NCBI RefSeq assembly: GCF_018603905.1
Contig: NZ_JAHFZZ010000011.1
Span: 186,001-250,000, forward strand
Length of the DNA stretch: 64,000 bases
Source of the DNA: Nonomuraea sp. NEAU-A123
GTDB lineage: Bacteria > Actinomycetota > Actinomycetes > Streptosporangiales > Streptosporangiaceae
Direction of reading: 5' to 3'
Under the pieces are notes generated by a model. That model saw nothing but the letters and a program-made list of their open reading frames with translations. It was not told the origin of the DNA and ran no database searches. The translations under genes were made by a program, and so were the position numbers. This document shows, one piece after another, positions 50,850 to 61,500 of this stretch. The stretch's first letter is position 1. The number at the start of each line of letters is the position of its first letter.

Positions 50850-52733
50850 TCAGCCGGACCGCTCGGCGGCGGTGGGCTTCAGCTGGATCGCACGGACCCT
50901 TTCGACATCGAGCTTCACCGACCGATCGAAGGTGTAGATGCCGTTCTGCTCTTGGAACACGTCGGTGAGCTGCGTATAGCAATAGCCAAACATGTCCGGA
51001 TTGTCGAGTAATGCGCCGACGAGGCCGCCGAACCGCGCGTAGAACTCCTCTTCGCCGTTCGGACGGTTGCCGTATCCCCACGACCGATCGAGCGAATCAC
51101 CGCCATCGTCGGCGCCCGGAACCCACCAGATCCCACCGAACTCGCTGACGAAGTACGGTTGCCCCCGATAGGCAGCGGACATCGGCTGCCCACCGTCCGG
51201 GCTCGTGTTCATGAACGGCCGCCCCGAGGCTAGGCCGGCATGGTTCGCGGCGAAGACCGCCGGCTCCTGCTCATAGTCGTGCGAGTCGACGACGTCGGTC
51301 TCCGGGACGCGGTGCGCGTAGCCCGACACGTCCAGCACGGGGCGCGTCGGATCGGCGAGCTTCGTCGCCAGCCACATCGCCCGCGTCACGTCGTCGAGCT
51401 GGGTGATCCGGTCTGTCAGGATCTGCGAGGTCTCGTTCAGCGGGCACCAGCCGACGATCGACGGGTGGCTCAGGTCGCGGCGCACGGCTTCGAGCCATTG
51501 CGTCACCATCGAGGCCGTCGGCTGCTGGTTGTCCCCGGCCGGTCCGAAGGTGTCGACCCCCCAGTCGCCGAACTCCCCCCAGACCAGATAGCCCAGCCGG
51601 TCGGCGTGATAGAGGTATCGCTCCTCGAACACCTTCTGGTGGAGCCGGGCCCCGTTGAAGCCCGCCGCGATGCCGAGCTCGATGTCGTGGGCGAGCGCGC
51701 GGTCGCTCGGGGCCGTCATCAGCGACTGCGGCCAATACCCTTGATCGAGTACGAGCCGCTGGAACACCGGCCGGCCGTTGAGCAGCAGCCGGTTGCCGTC
51801 GATCGAGACCGAACGCAGCCCGGCGTACGATCTGACCTCGTCGACCACGGCCCCACCGGCGTCGAGGATCTGGACGGTCAGGCCGTACAGGTGCGGGTCC
51901 GCCGGCGACCAGGTCCGTGCCGAGCCTTCCGGCAGCCGCAGGGTGAGCTGGGGGGAGAGGTCGAGATCCGCGCGCACCTCCGCCTCGGCCAGGACGGCGC
52001 CGGCTGGACTGTTCGTGTCGTGATCGTAGGTCTCGGTGAGCCGGAGCCGGATACGGTGACCGGGCCGGTTGGCCGGCAACAGGACGGTGACGTCGAAGCT
52101 GTCCGACGCCAGCCGGGGCACGACCCGCACCTCGCGGGCATGGACGCCGCCGACCGGCTCCAGCCACACGGTCTGCCAGATCCCCGTCGTCCTGGTGTAC
52201 AGGCAGCCCGCGTTGGCGAACTGCCTTGACTGCTTGCCCCGCGCCTGCGGGCTGTGGCGGCTGTCCCGGGCCCGGACCACGATCACGGCCTGCTCGCCCG
52301 GCACGGCCACGCCGGTGACATCGGCCGTGAACGGGGTGAAGCCGCCCCGGTGCCGGACGACCTCGCGGCCGTTGACCCAGACGGTCGCGTCATGGTCGAC
52401 GGCGCCGAAATGCAGCAGCACGGTGCGCCCGGACCACGCGGCGGGAACGCGGACCGTCCGCCGATACCAGACCGCCTCCATGAAGTCGACGTTCGCGACG
52501 CCGGACAGCTCGGTCTCCGGGGCGAAGGGCACGGTGATCCGGCCCGACAGCTCACGTTCGACCAGTCCGCGTTCGAGACCGGAGTCGGCGGCGTCGATCT
52601 CGAACTGCCAGTCGCCGTTCAGATTCAGCCAGTCCGTACGCATCAGGGAGGGCCGCGGATACTCCGGGCGTGGCAGGGTCGAAGGCATCGCTTCCGTCAC
52701 GTCGAGTGGGGCCTTTCTCGAGATCGGCGACAT
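50850..52733 (-). CDS. glycoside hydrolase family 2 protein (beta-glucuronidase/galactosidase-like)
   Basis: 627 residues. The jelly-roll sugar-binding domain (LNGDWQFEID to VVRARD) precedes an Ig-like domain and a TIM barrel. The acid/base is Glu434 in CPLNETSQ and the nucleophile Glu531 in FVSEFGG, so it should be active. There is no signal peptide, so it should act in the cytosol. ATG at 52688 (MPSTLPRPEYPRP) is an alternative start. It is the last gene of the minus-strand biosynthetic run, 63 bp after the MFS exporter gene. It could remove a protecting sugar from a product or feed on sugars; context favours neither clearly. Confidence 0.88.
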   Translation of the reverse strand: MSPISRKAPLDVTEAMPSTLPRPEYPRPSLMRTDWLNLNGDWQFEIDAADSGLERGLVERELSGRITVPFAPETELSGVANVDFMEAVWYRRTVRVPAAWSGRTVLLHFGAVDHDATVWVNGREVVRHRGGFTPFTADVTGVAVPGEQAVIVVRARDSRHSPQARGKQSRQFANAGCLYTRTTGIWQTVWLEPVGGVHAREVRVVPRLASDSFDVTVLLPANRPGHRIRLRLTETYDHDTNSPAGAVLAEAEVRADLDLSPQLTLRLPEGSARTWSPADPHLYGLTVQILDAGGAVVDEVRSYAGLRSVSIDGNRLLLNGRPVFQRLVLDQGYWPQSLMTAPSDRALAHDIELGIAAGFNGARLHQKVFEERYLYHADRLGYLVWGEFGDWGVDTFGPAGDNQQPTASMVTQWLEAVRRDLSHPSIVGWCPLNETSQILTDRITQLDDVTRAMWLATKLADPTRPVLDVSGYAHRVPETDVVDSHDYEQEPAVFAANHAGLASGRPFMNTSPDGGQPMSAAYRGQPYFVSEFGGIWWVPGADDGGDSLDRSWGYGNRPNGEEEFYARFGGLVGALLDNPDMFGYCYTQLTDVFQEQNGIYTFDRSVKLDVERVRAIQLKPTAAERSG

Positions 52734-52796
52734 ACGTCCCGGATCACTCTTCCAGCAGGCCGCGGCGCGACGCCAGGCGGGCGCGGGACCCGACGG

Positions 52797-54212
52797 TCAC
52801 GGTGGCTCCGTGCCGGGCTCGCGCTGACCGGCGTTCGCCGTGGCGGGTGCCTCCGGGCTGCGCAGGCCCGCGGCGGCGACGGCGATGAAGGCGCAGATCC
52901 CGAGCATGGTCGCCCAGACGCCGTGATAGGCGCCGATCACGCCGACGCGGTGCCCCGACAGGACCAGCACGAGCGCCGACACGCCGATGACCGCGCCGCA
53001 GGCCCGCGAGGTGACGGACAAGGCGGTGCCGGTGGCGAGCCGCGCGGGCGGGATCTCGGCGACGGCGGCCCCGCTGAGCGACGTGACCAGCACGGCGACG
53101 CCCACCCCGGTGACGACGACCGCGGGGAAGACCACCGTGAGGTACGCCTGGCCGCCTCCGGTCGCGACCGCCAGGTAGGCCGTGGCGAGCGACAGCAGCA
53201 CGACACCGCACAGCGCCAGCCTGCGATGCCCGGCTTTCGCCGCCAGCCGTCCGGCGATCGGCGCGGTGAGGACCTGCGCGACCGCCCCGGGAGTGACGGC
53301 GAGCCCCGCCTGGGTCTCGGAATATCCCCAGATCCTGGTCAGGAACAGGATATTGGCCAGCGGCAGGGCGAACATCACCAGGCCGAGCAGGAACATCGCG
53401 AGGTTGGCCCGCTGAGTGCTCCGGGCCCGGAGGATTCTCAGGTCCACGATCGGAGCGGGGTGCGAGCGCGCCCGCCGGACGAACAGCACGCCGACGACGA
53501 TGCCCGCGACGAGAGCGGTGATCGTACCCGGGCTGCCCGGCCCCCACGCGTCACTCTGCACGATGGCCAGTGAGGGCAGGCCGATCGCCGCCACCAGCAG
53601 GATCAGGCCGACGATGTCCGGCAGCCTGGACGGGGTGGACGGGGTGGACGGGGGCGTGCGGGCCAGGGTCCGCCACGCGCCGGCCAGCACGACGAGCCCG
53701 ACCGGCAGGTGCAGGAAGAACACCGTGCGCCAGTCCCAGACGCCGACCAGCAGACCGCCGAGCGAGGGCCCGGAGGCGGTCGCCACCGACTGCGTCGCGC
53801 TCCACAGCCCGATCGCCGTGCCGCGCCGCTCCGGCGGGTAGTACGGCAGGATCAGGGCCAGGGTCAGCGGAGTGATCACGCCGCCGCCCACGCCCTGCAC
53901 GACCCTGGCGGCGATCAGGATGCCGGCCGAGGGGGCGATCGCGCACAGGGCGGCGCCGATCACGAACACCGTCAGCCCGGCGAGGAAGACCCGGCGATAG
54001 CCGAACCGATCGGCCAGGCCGCCCGCCGGCAGCAGCGCCGCCGTGAACGTGATCGCGTAGCCGTTGAACACCCACGAGAGTTCCGGCAGCCCGCTGCTCG
54101 GAAAGCTCCGGAGCATGTCGGGGAAGGCGATGTTCGCCAGTTGTACGTCGATCGCACCGAGAAAGGCGCTCCCGCACAGCACCGCCAGCGGGAGCGCCCG
54201 GGATCCGCGCAT
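52797..54212 (-). CDS. MFS drug/metabolite exporter (DHA2-like)
   Basis: 471 residues with about 12-14 membrane segments. Motif A after TM2 is GGLADRFGYRRVFL, and the TM5 region is GPSLGGLLVG. The family exports drugs and metabolites using the proton gradient. It starts 1 bp after the ligase stop, so it is in the same operon as the biosynthetic genes and probably exports the product. Confidence 0.88.
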   Translation of the reverse strand: MRGSRALPLAVLCGSAFLGAIDVQLANIAFPDMLRSFPSSGLPELSWVFNGYAITFTAALLPAGGLADRFGYRRVFLAGLTVFVIGAALCAIAPSAGILIAARVVQGVGGGVITPLTLALILPYYPPERRGTAIGLWSATQSVATASGPSLGGLLVGVWDWRTVFFLHLPVGLVVLAGAWRTLARTPPSTPSTPSRLPDIVGLILLVAAIGLPSLAIVQSDAWGPGSPGTITALVAGIVVGVLFVRRARSHPAPIVDLRILRARSTQRANLAMFLLGLVMFALPLANILFLTRIWGYSETQAGLAVTPGAVAQVLTAPIAGRLAAKAGHRRLALCGVVLLSLATAYLAVATGGGQAYLTVVFPAVVVTGVGVAVLVTSLSGAAVAEIPPARLATGTALSVTSRACGAVIGVSALVLVLSGHRVGVIGAYHGVWATMLGICAFIAVAAAGLRSPEAPATANAGQREPGTEPP

Positions 54213-54213
54213 C

Positions 54214-55839
54214 TCAGCTGGACGCCGCGCCGAACCGCTCGCGGAGCTCGACCTTCCGGATCTTGCCGGTGAGGGTCCGTGGCATCGCCTCGACGAGTTC
54301 GAGGCGCTCGGGCCAGAACCAGCTGTTCACCCCGGCGTCCTTCAGGTGGGTCCGCAGGTCCTCCAGCGTGGGCGGCTCACCCGACGGCGTCACGACGGCG
54401 CACACCAGCTCGACCAGCTTCGGATCCGGGATGCCGATGAGCGCGATGTCCCGGACGGCGGGGTGCCTGCCGAGCACCGCCTCGATGTCGCTGACCGGCA
54501 GCTTGAGACACATGTTCGCGATGATGACGTCCTTGGTCCGGCCGGAGATGCGCACGCCGCCGTAGCCGTCGTCGCGGGCGAGGTCGCCGGTGTCGAACCA
54601 GCCGTCCGGCGTGAGTGACTTGGCGTAGATCTCGTCGCGCCGGTAGTAGCCGAGGCATTGGGCCGCGCCGCGTACCTGCAACGCGCCGATCTCGCCGGCC
54701 GGGACCGGCTGGTTCTCCTCGTCGACGATGCGCGCCTGCATGCCGGCCACGACGGTGCCGTCGCTCTCTCCGGCCCGCTCCGGCGGGTCTTCGGGCCGGG
54801 TCATGGTGACGCCGCCGTTCTCGGTCATGCCCCACAGCGCGTACACCCGTACTCCGAGGATCTCGCTCACCTGCTCCACCAGGTGCGGCGGGACGGGCGC
54901 CGAGCCGGACACGAAGATCTGCAGAGTGGGGATCTTCCGCGGATTGGCCTTCTGCTCCTCGCTGATCTCCCGGGCGAAGGGCGGCGTGCCGTAATACATC
55001 GTGACGCCGTGCTCGGCCATGAGGTCGAGGTAGACGCCGGGGTTCCAGAGGTCGGCCGTGACCGCGGTGCCGCCCAGCATCAACGCCTGCAGGTACGTCA
55101 TCACCAGGCCTACATAGTGCATGGAGGTCTGCGCCGTCATGATGACCAGGCTGTCGTCGAGGCCGTACGCGTCCCCGTAGCCGCGGATGGCGGCATGCAG
55201 GGTGTTCTGGCTGTGCAGCGCGCCTTTGGGCTCTCCGGTCGTCCCCGAGGTGAACAGGATGAGGAACGGATCGTCCGGACCCAGCGCGCGCCCGGCCAGC
55301 TCCGCGGGGTCACCGGGTTCGGGGTCGAGGAGGTGCTCCTCGAATCCGAGGGACCCGGGCGGGCCGTCACCGCCGAGGATGACGACGTGCTCCAGGGTCG
55401 GGATCTCGCTCGCGAGCGTCATCGCGGTTTCGGCGGTCGGCAGGTCACCGAGGCGGTTCACGGTGATGAAGACGCGCGCCTCGGTCAGCCGGATCATGAA
55501 GTCGAGCTCGCGATGCCGGTAGATGGGGAACTGCGGCGCGATACGCGCGCCGATTTTGACGCAGGCCAGCGTCAGGGGAAGCATTTCCCGGCGATTGGGT
55601 AATTGGATCGCGATATAGTCTCCCGGCCGTACGCCAAGACGGATCAGGCCGTGGGCGATTCGGTCGGTCAGCCGGTCCAGTTCCGCGTAGGTGACGACGT
55701 CGGTACGGCCGTCGGCGACCCGTCGGCTGATCAGCGCGGGCTTGCCGGGAAATGCCGCCACGTTATGCCGAAGGTCATCCAGGAAGGTCGCGCTCCGCCA
55801 CCAGCCGTTGCGCCGATATTCCTCATGTGTGTCTGTCAC
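54214..55839 (-). CDS. acyl-adenylating ligase (acyl-CoA synthetase-like)
   Basis: 541-residue ANL-superfamily enzyme with P-loop LFTSGTTGEPKGALHS, A5 motif ALWGMTENGG, A7 DTGDLARDDG and final GKIRK Lys. It activates a carboxylic acid as an AMP ester, then as a CoA thioester or on another acceptor. No carrier domain is present. It lies between the encapsulin-like gene and the exporter, so it may supply an acyl group to the product. The amino-acid or acid specificity is not readable by eye. Confidence 0.87.
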   Translation of the reverse strand: MTDTHEEYRRNGWWRSATFLDDLRHNVAAFPGKPALISRRVADGRTDVVTYAELDRLTDRIAHGLIRLGVRPGDYIAIQLPNRREMLPLTLACVKIGARIAPQFPIYRHRELDFMIRLTEARVFITVNRLGDLPTAETAMTLASEIPTLEHVVILGGDGPPGSLGFEEHLLDPEPGDPAELAGRALGPDDPFLILFTSGTTGEPKGALHSQNTLHAAIRGYGDAYGLDDSLVIMTAQTSMHYVGLVMTYLQALMLGGTAVTADLWNPGVYLDLMAEHGVTMYYGTPPFAREISEEQKANPRKIPTLQIFVSGSAPVPPHLVEQVSEILGVRVYALWGMTENGGVTMTRPEDPPERAGESDGTVVAGMQARIVDEENQPVPAGEIGALQVRGAAQCLGYYRRDEIYAKSLTPDGWFDTGDLARDDGYGGVRISGRTKDVIIANMCLKLPVSDIEAVLGRHPAVRDIALIGIPDPKLVELVCAVVTPSGEPPTLEDLRTHLKDAGVNSWFWPERLELVEAMPRTLTGKIRKVELRERFGAASS

Positions 55840-55941
55840 GGCCGTCCGCCTTTCGTCAGGCGCCCCGCGGACGCCTTTGTCTCCTCATTGCCATGAAATT
55901 CAAAGTACGGCACATAGGGCGATTCATCGCCGGCCGTCTGA

Positions 55942-56799
55942 TCAGGGTTTCTCCGCAGGAGTGACGAGGAAGAACAGCGTCGGGAGATGGACCGCGACTC
56001 CCTCCCAAACCTCCGCGCAGACGGCCACCCCCGGCCGGGCGAACGTGCCGGGCGGCGGCTCGGCCACGCGGATCACCGAGCGACGCCCGTCGAGCAGCCT
56101 GGCCGCCACGGAGATGTCACCGACGAGGGCGGACCCCGGGCTGATCCACCGGTTACGGCAGATCTTCATGCCGTTGCCCGTCGCCAGGTCCGCCAGCAAG
56201 CCGTTGCGGCCGACGAGCCAGTGGTAGTAGTCGTTCGGGTTGATGATCATCGCGTGCGGTGTGGCCCCCGACTGCTCGACCTCGTCACAGGCGGCCAGAA
56301 TCCCGGCGACGTAGTCGGTGTCGTAGGGGAGCCGGGCGATCTCCGGGTGGTGGAGCAGGTGGTTGGTCAGCGCGAGGTTCTCCGCGGTGGCGAGCCGTAC
56401 CAGTAATCGGTAGTCGAGGAAGGTGGCCAGCGCGGCCGGGTCGTCGGCCAGCCCGTCGGGGATCTGCACCCACGCCTGGATCGGGTGCACCCCGGCCTCG
56501 GCCATGCCGAACCTGAACGCCGCCTCGCGGCGGACGTCGGCGTCGCGTACCGCCTTCCGCTCCTCTTCGCTGGGCGGGGACTCCGTCCAGAACCGGGCGA
56601 CGTCGTCGGCGGGGCGGACCTTGAGCAGGTTGCGCACGGTCAGCCGGGGCCGGTCCTTGGTCGGCTCGTGTGCCTCGGTGATGGTGTAGTCGAAGGTCAC
56701 CTCCGCGTGGCGGGGATCGGCCGCGAACGCCCGCGCGAATGCCTCGCCCGGGGACTGCTTCACGGTCGGCGCGCCGGCTGGGGCTGTGTCCGTTGACAT
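55942..56799 (-). CDS. encapsulin-like HK97-fold shell protein in a biosynthetic cluster
   Basis: 285 residues with phage-capsid (HK97) features but no phage genes around. After a flexible N terminus (1-25) come an E-loop-like region (about 35-85), a spine-helix segment (DDPAALATFLDYRLLVRLA, then AENLALTNHLL), an A-domain-like GATPHAMIINPNDYYHW (from 168), and the capsid-like WISPGSALVGDISVAAR (218-233) and VCAEVWEGVAVHLP. Encapsulins of this kind form shells around enzymes. The neighbours (A-T-R enzyme, aldo/keto reductase, sulfotransferase, oxidase) suggest cargo, which is inference. No cargo-loading tail is obvious to me. A cargo-free capsid relic is the main alternative. Confidence 0.75.
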   Translation of the reverse strand: MSTDTAPAGAPTVKQSPGEAFARAFAADPRHAEVTFDYTITEAHEPTKDRPRLTVRNLLKVRPADDVARFWTESPPSEEERKAVRDADVRREAAFRFGMAEAGVHPIQAWVQIPDGLADDPAALATFLDYRLLVRLATAENLALTNHLLHHPEIARLPYDTDYVAGILAACDEVEQSGATPHAMIINPNDYYHWLVGRNGLLADLATGNGMKICRNRWISPGSALVGDISVAARLLDGRRSVIRVAEPPPGTFARPGVAVCAEVWEGVAVHLPTLFFLVTPAEKP

Positions 56800-56811
56800 T
56801 GATGCTCCCGG

Positions 56812-57543
56812 TCAGAAGTCGTGCTGGATGAGCCGCTGGTAGAAGGGCAGATGGTGGTCGTAGAAGGCCTTGAGGGCGGGGTGGTTGTCGACGGTGTCCG
56901 GGTAGGTGTTCCGGCGGTCCTCGAAGCCGGCGCTGCTGCTCGCGTCGAGATGCCATCGGCGGGTCCGCCGCCACTCGGGCCGATCCCCGGAGTCCCACGT
57001 GAGCGCCCGGGGGAGGAACGGCAGGCCGGCGTACGCGCAGAAGACCTCGGCCACCTTCGCCGGCTCCCGCACCAACCGCTCCGTGCGGATGACGAGCGGC
57101 TCGCGCCCGGTGGCCGACCAGACCAGCTCGAACAGCCGGTACAGGCGCTCGTAGCCGATCTCCGCGCAGGTCACCGCCGGTTTGATCGCGTAGTGCGAGC
57201 TGATGGTCGGCTTGGGGTCGCGGACGATGAACGTGTGGACGATCCCGGCGAGCTCGTCGGGGTGGTCGAAGAGGTAGGGGTACTCGTAGTCGAGGACCTC
57301 CTTGACGAACGCCGGACGGACCCGGGCCAGCTCCTTGAGGCCGGTGAGGAGCTCCTTCTCGGAGCGTGCCGTTGCCTGGCCGCCGTCCGGCGACGGAAGC
57401 GGGACCGCTCCCTCCTCGGTCAGGGCGAGGAACGGCTCGTGCAGGACGGCCACGTCGCCGCGCTCGATCATCATGCGCTCGAACGCCGTCGAGGCGGAGC
57501 GGGAGTGCGCCCACATGATGATCACCGGGTTCACCCCGACCAC
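56812..57543 (-). CDS. PAPS-dependent sulfotransferase
   Basis: 243 residues. The 5'-phosphosulfate loop is WAHSRSASTAFERMM (residues 11-25) and the 3'-phosphate segment is FIVRDPKPTISSHY. The motif order and length fit cytosolic sulfotransferases, which move sulfate from PAPS to a hydroxyl or amine. The gene overlaps the aldo/keto reductase end by 13 bp, so the alcohol made by the reductase may be the acceptor. It starts at ATG/GTG around 57543 with no membrane anchor. Confidence 0.87.
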   Translation of the reverse strand: MVGVNPVIIMWAHSRSASTAFERMMIERGDVAVLHEPFLALTEEGAVPLPSPDGGQATARSEKELLTGLKELARVRPAFVKEVLDYEYPYLFDHPDELAGIVHTFIVRDPKPTISSHYAIKPAVTCAEIGYERLYRLFELVWSATGREPLVIRTERLVREPAKVAEVFCAYAGLPFLPRALTWDSGDRPEWRRTRRWHLDASSSAGFEDRRNTYPDTVDNHPALKAFYDHHLPFYQRLIQHDF

Positions 57544-58514
57544 CAGGCCGGGACGCGGTCCCAGCGGTGCCGGCGGAGCTCCTGGAGCAGCGGGTCATCG
57601 AGCGGCCGGCCATCGCTGACGGCGAGGTTCGCCCGTACATGTGCGGGTCGGCGCATGCCCGGGATGACCGTGCTGACCGCCGGATGATTGAGGATGAACC
57701 GGAGGGCGAGCTCGGGGAGCGACATGCCCTCGGGGACGGCCGCCTTGAGGCGCTCGGCCCGCTCGACGCTCGGCCGGAGATTCTCCGCGCAGAAGTAGGT
57801 GCTGCGCCAGTCCTCCTCCGGCCAGGTGCTGCCGGCGCTCAGCGTGCCGGTGAGCGTGCCCTCGTCGAACGGGACGCGGGCGATGATCCCGATGCCGTCG
57901 CGCAGCGCGCGGTCGAACAGCTCGTCCTCGGGCGCCTGGTCGAAGATGTTGTAGATCACCTGGATGACGTCGATGAGGCCGGTGTCGAGGGCGGCGAAGC
58001 AGTTGGCCGGTTCCCACCGGTTGACGCTGATGCCGACCGCGTCGATGACCCCCTCACGCTTGAGGTCGGTGACGGCCTCCTGCCAGCGCTCGTCGCCCGC
58101 CCACCGGTCCTCCCAGGTGTGGAACTGCATCAGGTCGATGCGCGGCACGCCAAGGTTCTCCAGGCTCTTGTGGGTGTACTCCTTGATGTGGTCCGCGGGG
58201 TAGGCGTCGTCGAGGGTGTCGTCCGGTCCCGGCGGCCATTCGCGGTTCTTCGGGGGGATCTTCGTGGCTACGTACAGCTTCCGGCCGGGATGTCGGCGGA
58301 GCAGCGCGCCGAGCAACTGTTCGCTGATCCCTCGCCCGTACACCCAGGCCGTGTCGAAGAAGGTGCAGCCCAGCGCGACGGCCTCGTCGAGGCAGCGCGG
58401 GGCGACGTCGTAGTCCCAGCCGGTGAAGTTGCCGGGGCCGCCGCCGATGCCCCACATGCCGTATCCGACCTCGCTGACTTCCCAGCCGAGGTTTCCCATC
58501 TTGCGGTGTCGCAT
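57531..58514 (-). CDS. aldo/keto reductase of the encapsulin cluster
   Basis: 327 residues, AKR TIM barrel. Catalytic FFDTAWVYGRG holds Asp and Tyr, LYVATKI the Lys, and IDLMQFHTWED the His. The cofactor-binding end is VSTVIPGMRRPAHV. It has no N- or C-terminal extension that would clearly serve as a cargo tag. Start ATG 58514 lies 20 bp after the A-T-R gene. An NADPH-linked reduction of the aldehyde released by the A-T-R enzyme is the likely job. Confidence 0.9.
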   Translation of the reverse strand: MRHRKMGNLGWEVSEVGYGMWGIGGGPGNFTGWDYDVAPRCLDEAVALGCTFFDTAWVYGRGISEQLLGALLRRHPGRKLYVATKIPPKNREWPPGPDDTLDDAYPADHIKEYTHKSLENLGVPRIDLMQFHTWEDRWAGDERWQEAVTDLKREGVIDAVGISVNRWEPANCFAALDTGLIDVIQVIYNIFDQAPEDELFDRALRDGIGIIARVPFDEGTLTGTLSAGSTWPEEDWRSTYFCAENLRPSVERAERLKAAVPEGMSLPELALRFILNHPAVSTVIPGMRRPAHVRANLAVSDGRPLDDPLLQELRRHRWDRVPAWWSG

Positions 58515-58534
58515 CCCTTGAACCCTCTGTCTTG

Positions 58535-61500
58535 TCAGCCGGTAGGCACCTGTCGATGTCCTTTCACCGCGCGGCCGCTCGCCAGCCGGGCGTGGTACGC
58601 GGTGATCGAGCCGTCCAGGCTGCCGTCGTCGAGCTGCCACCGCTGCTCGAGCCGGCGGCACTCGTCTTTGCGGAACAGCGCGGGATTGTCGGTCAGCAGA
58701 CCGGCGAACGCCCGCTTCAGTCCGTCCTCGTCCGTGCCCTGCGGGCTGGGCAGGAGTGACGCGAGCGTGGTCAGCTCGCGGTCAGAGCTCGCCCGGCCCG
58801 CCTCGCGCACCAGCGTCACGAAGTCCCCGCACGGGATCGGTGCGATGGCCGCGCCCGCGCGCAGCAGGACGTCGTCGAAGCAGACGCTCTCCGCGCGGAA
58901 GACGTGCAGGGTACGGCCCCAGGCGGCACGATCGCACACCGCCGCGGCCACGCGTGCCGCCACATAATCGACCGGGGTGTAGTCGGACCGCGTGGCGACG
59001 TCCGGCCGGACGCCCAGCCGCAGGAAGGCCGACAGCAGCAGATGGGTGAACGCCACCGGATTCGGATATCCGTTGTCCGCGCTCGGCATCACCTCGCCGA
59101 GCCTGAGCACGGTGACCAGCGCGCCCCGGCGCCGGGCCTCGGCGAGGTAACGTTCGGCGATCCACTTGGACCGGCTGTACCCGCCGGCGGGCGTCCTGGC
59201 GAGGGACGGTTCGTAGTCCTCGGGGAGGCGGTCGTCCTGCCGGAGCGCCTCGTCCTGGAGCGCCGCGAGCGTCGACACATAGTGCACCGGTACGGGCCGG
59301 TAGGCCATCCCGAGCCGGACCAGCTCGATGGTGCCCCGGACGTTGATCTGACGATGGGCGCGGTAGTCGAACAGGAAGTTGACCAGGGCGCCGTTGTGGA
59401 GCACCAGGTCGCAGGTGCGTGCCAGGTGTTCCCAGGTACGGGGGGCCAGCCCGAGGCCCGGTAACGCCAGGTCGCCCGCGTACCCCTCGAGCCGGTCGGC
59501 GAACCGCGGCTCCCACAGCCCCCGCTCGATGAGCGCCTCGACGACCCGCGCGGTCGCGCCGGTGTCGTCGGCGGCCCGGGCGAGGCAGCGTACCCGCAGG
59601 TCAGTGTGGGCCAACAGCTCATGGACCAGGCGGCTGCCGACGAAGCCGGTCGCCCCGGTGACCAGGACGGTCCGCAGCCTCCCCGACCGGTCGGCGGGCC
59701 GGATGGGCTCGCCCTCGGGCACCGTCGGGTCGCGGGCCATGAGCACGGACTCGTCCTCGATGGCCACGCCGTCGCGCCGCCGCCGTTCGATCAGGGGGGT
59801 CAGCTCGTCCGCTGTGGGGTGGTCGTACAGGTCCTTGACGTCGACCCGTACGCCGCACTCCGCGGTGATCATGTGCACCACGGACAAGGCCTGGATGGAG
59901 TCGCCGCCCGCCTCCGCGAAGTGCGCGTCGGCCGTGAGGCCAGGCCGGCCGAGCGCCGACCGCAGCGTCCGCAGGACCTGGTCGGCCAGGGTCGCCGTCG
60001 GCGCGCTCTCGGCCAGCCGGGCGGTGTCCTCGGCGAGCCGGCCGTCGAGGACCGCCTGGAGCCGCCCGCGGTCGACCTTGCCGTTGTCGTTCAGCGGCAT
60101 CTCCGGCAGCAGGAAGAAGTAGCGGGGCATGCTGGTCCTGGGCAGGGTGCGGCGCAGGTGCTCGCTGAGCCCGGCCTCGGTCAGCCCGCTGCCGGAGGCG
60201 AACAACGCCAGCGCCTTCGTCCCTGCCTGCTCGGCCACCAGGACCTCGGCCTGCCGTACACCGGGGCACTTCTCGGCCGCCACCTCGATCTCGCCCAGCT
60301 CGATCCGGACACCGTGGATCTTGACCTGGAAGTCCTTGCGCCCGGAGAAGAACAACCGGCCCTCGTCATCCAGGTGACCGAGGTCGCCGGTGAGGTAGAG
60401 CCGGTCTCCAGGGATGTTCGCCGGAAACGGATTACGGACGAACGCCTTGGCGGTGGAAGTGGGGTCACCCAAGTACCCTTCACCGAGGCAGGCGCCACCG
60501 ATGGCGATCTCGCCGGTGGCGCCGGGCGGCGCCGGACGCAGGTCGTCGTCGACCACCACGGCATAGCAGTTGTCGATCGGGCGGCCCAGCGGAATCGTGT
60601 CCCCATCGGCCGCGGACACGCGGTGGAAGACCATCCCGATGGACGCCTCCGTCGGCCCGTAGCCATTGGTCACCTGAAGGCCCGGCAGCAGCGTCATCAG
60701 CCGGTGCACCGCCCGCGAGTTGACCGCCTCGCTGCCGACGATGAGCCGCCGGAGCGACGCGAGCTTCCGCAGCGCCTGCTCGTCGCTGTCCACGATGGCC
60801 ACCAGCGCGTTGAAGACGCTCGAGACGAAGTCCGCGGTCGTGATGCCGTACTCGGCGATCAGGTCGATGGTGTGCTGCAGGTTGAGGAACTCTCCCTGCA
60901 CGGGCAGGACGGTGTGGCCGCCCGTGGTCAGCGGCCAGAACAACTGCCAGAGCGAGGAGTCGGAGGTGTGCCTGCTGTTCTGCAGGACCACGTCGTCACC
61001 GGTCGCGGCGAAGTACCGCGTCATGAAGCGAAACCGGTTGGTCAACCCCGCGTGCCGGTTCATCGCGCACTTCGGCGTGCCCGTGGTGCCCGAGGTGAAG
61101 TAGCCGTAGATCAGGTCATCGGGGCCCACCGCCACCCCCGCGCGCCGGGGCGTCGGGTCGATCCGGCCGACCTCGACGGTGACCGCGCGATGCCGTAACT
61201 CCCGCGGCAGCGCATCGGCATCGGCGCACAGGATCGGCCCGGGCGGCAGCACCCCGAAGGTGCTGCGGATCCGGTCCTCCGGCCACGACGGGTCGAGCGG
61301 TACGAACGCCGCCCCCAGCTTCATCAGCGCCAGGTAGGTGACGGGCAGTTCCAGAGAGTTGACCAGCAGGACCGCGACCACATCGCCCTTGCCCACATCG
61401 TGCTCGGCCAGCGTGACCGCCAGGCCGTTCACCAGCTCGTCCAGCCGCCGATAGGTGAGCATCCGGCCGTCGAACGACACCGCCGGGCGCTCGGGATGGC

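Noticed and set aside
55942..56799. Prophage remnant
   Set aside because: No portal, terminase, tail, integrase or attachment site is seen. The gene is in an operon-like run of metabolic genes.
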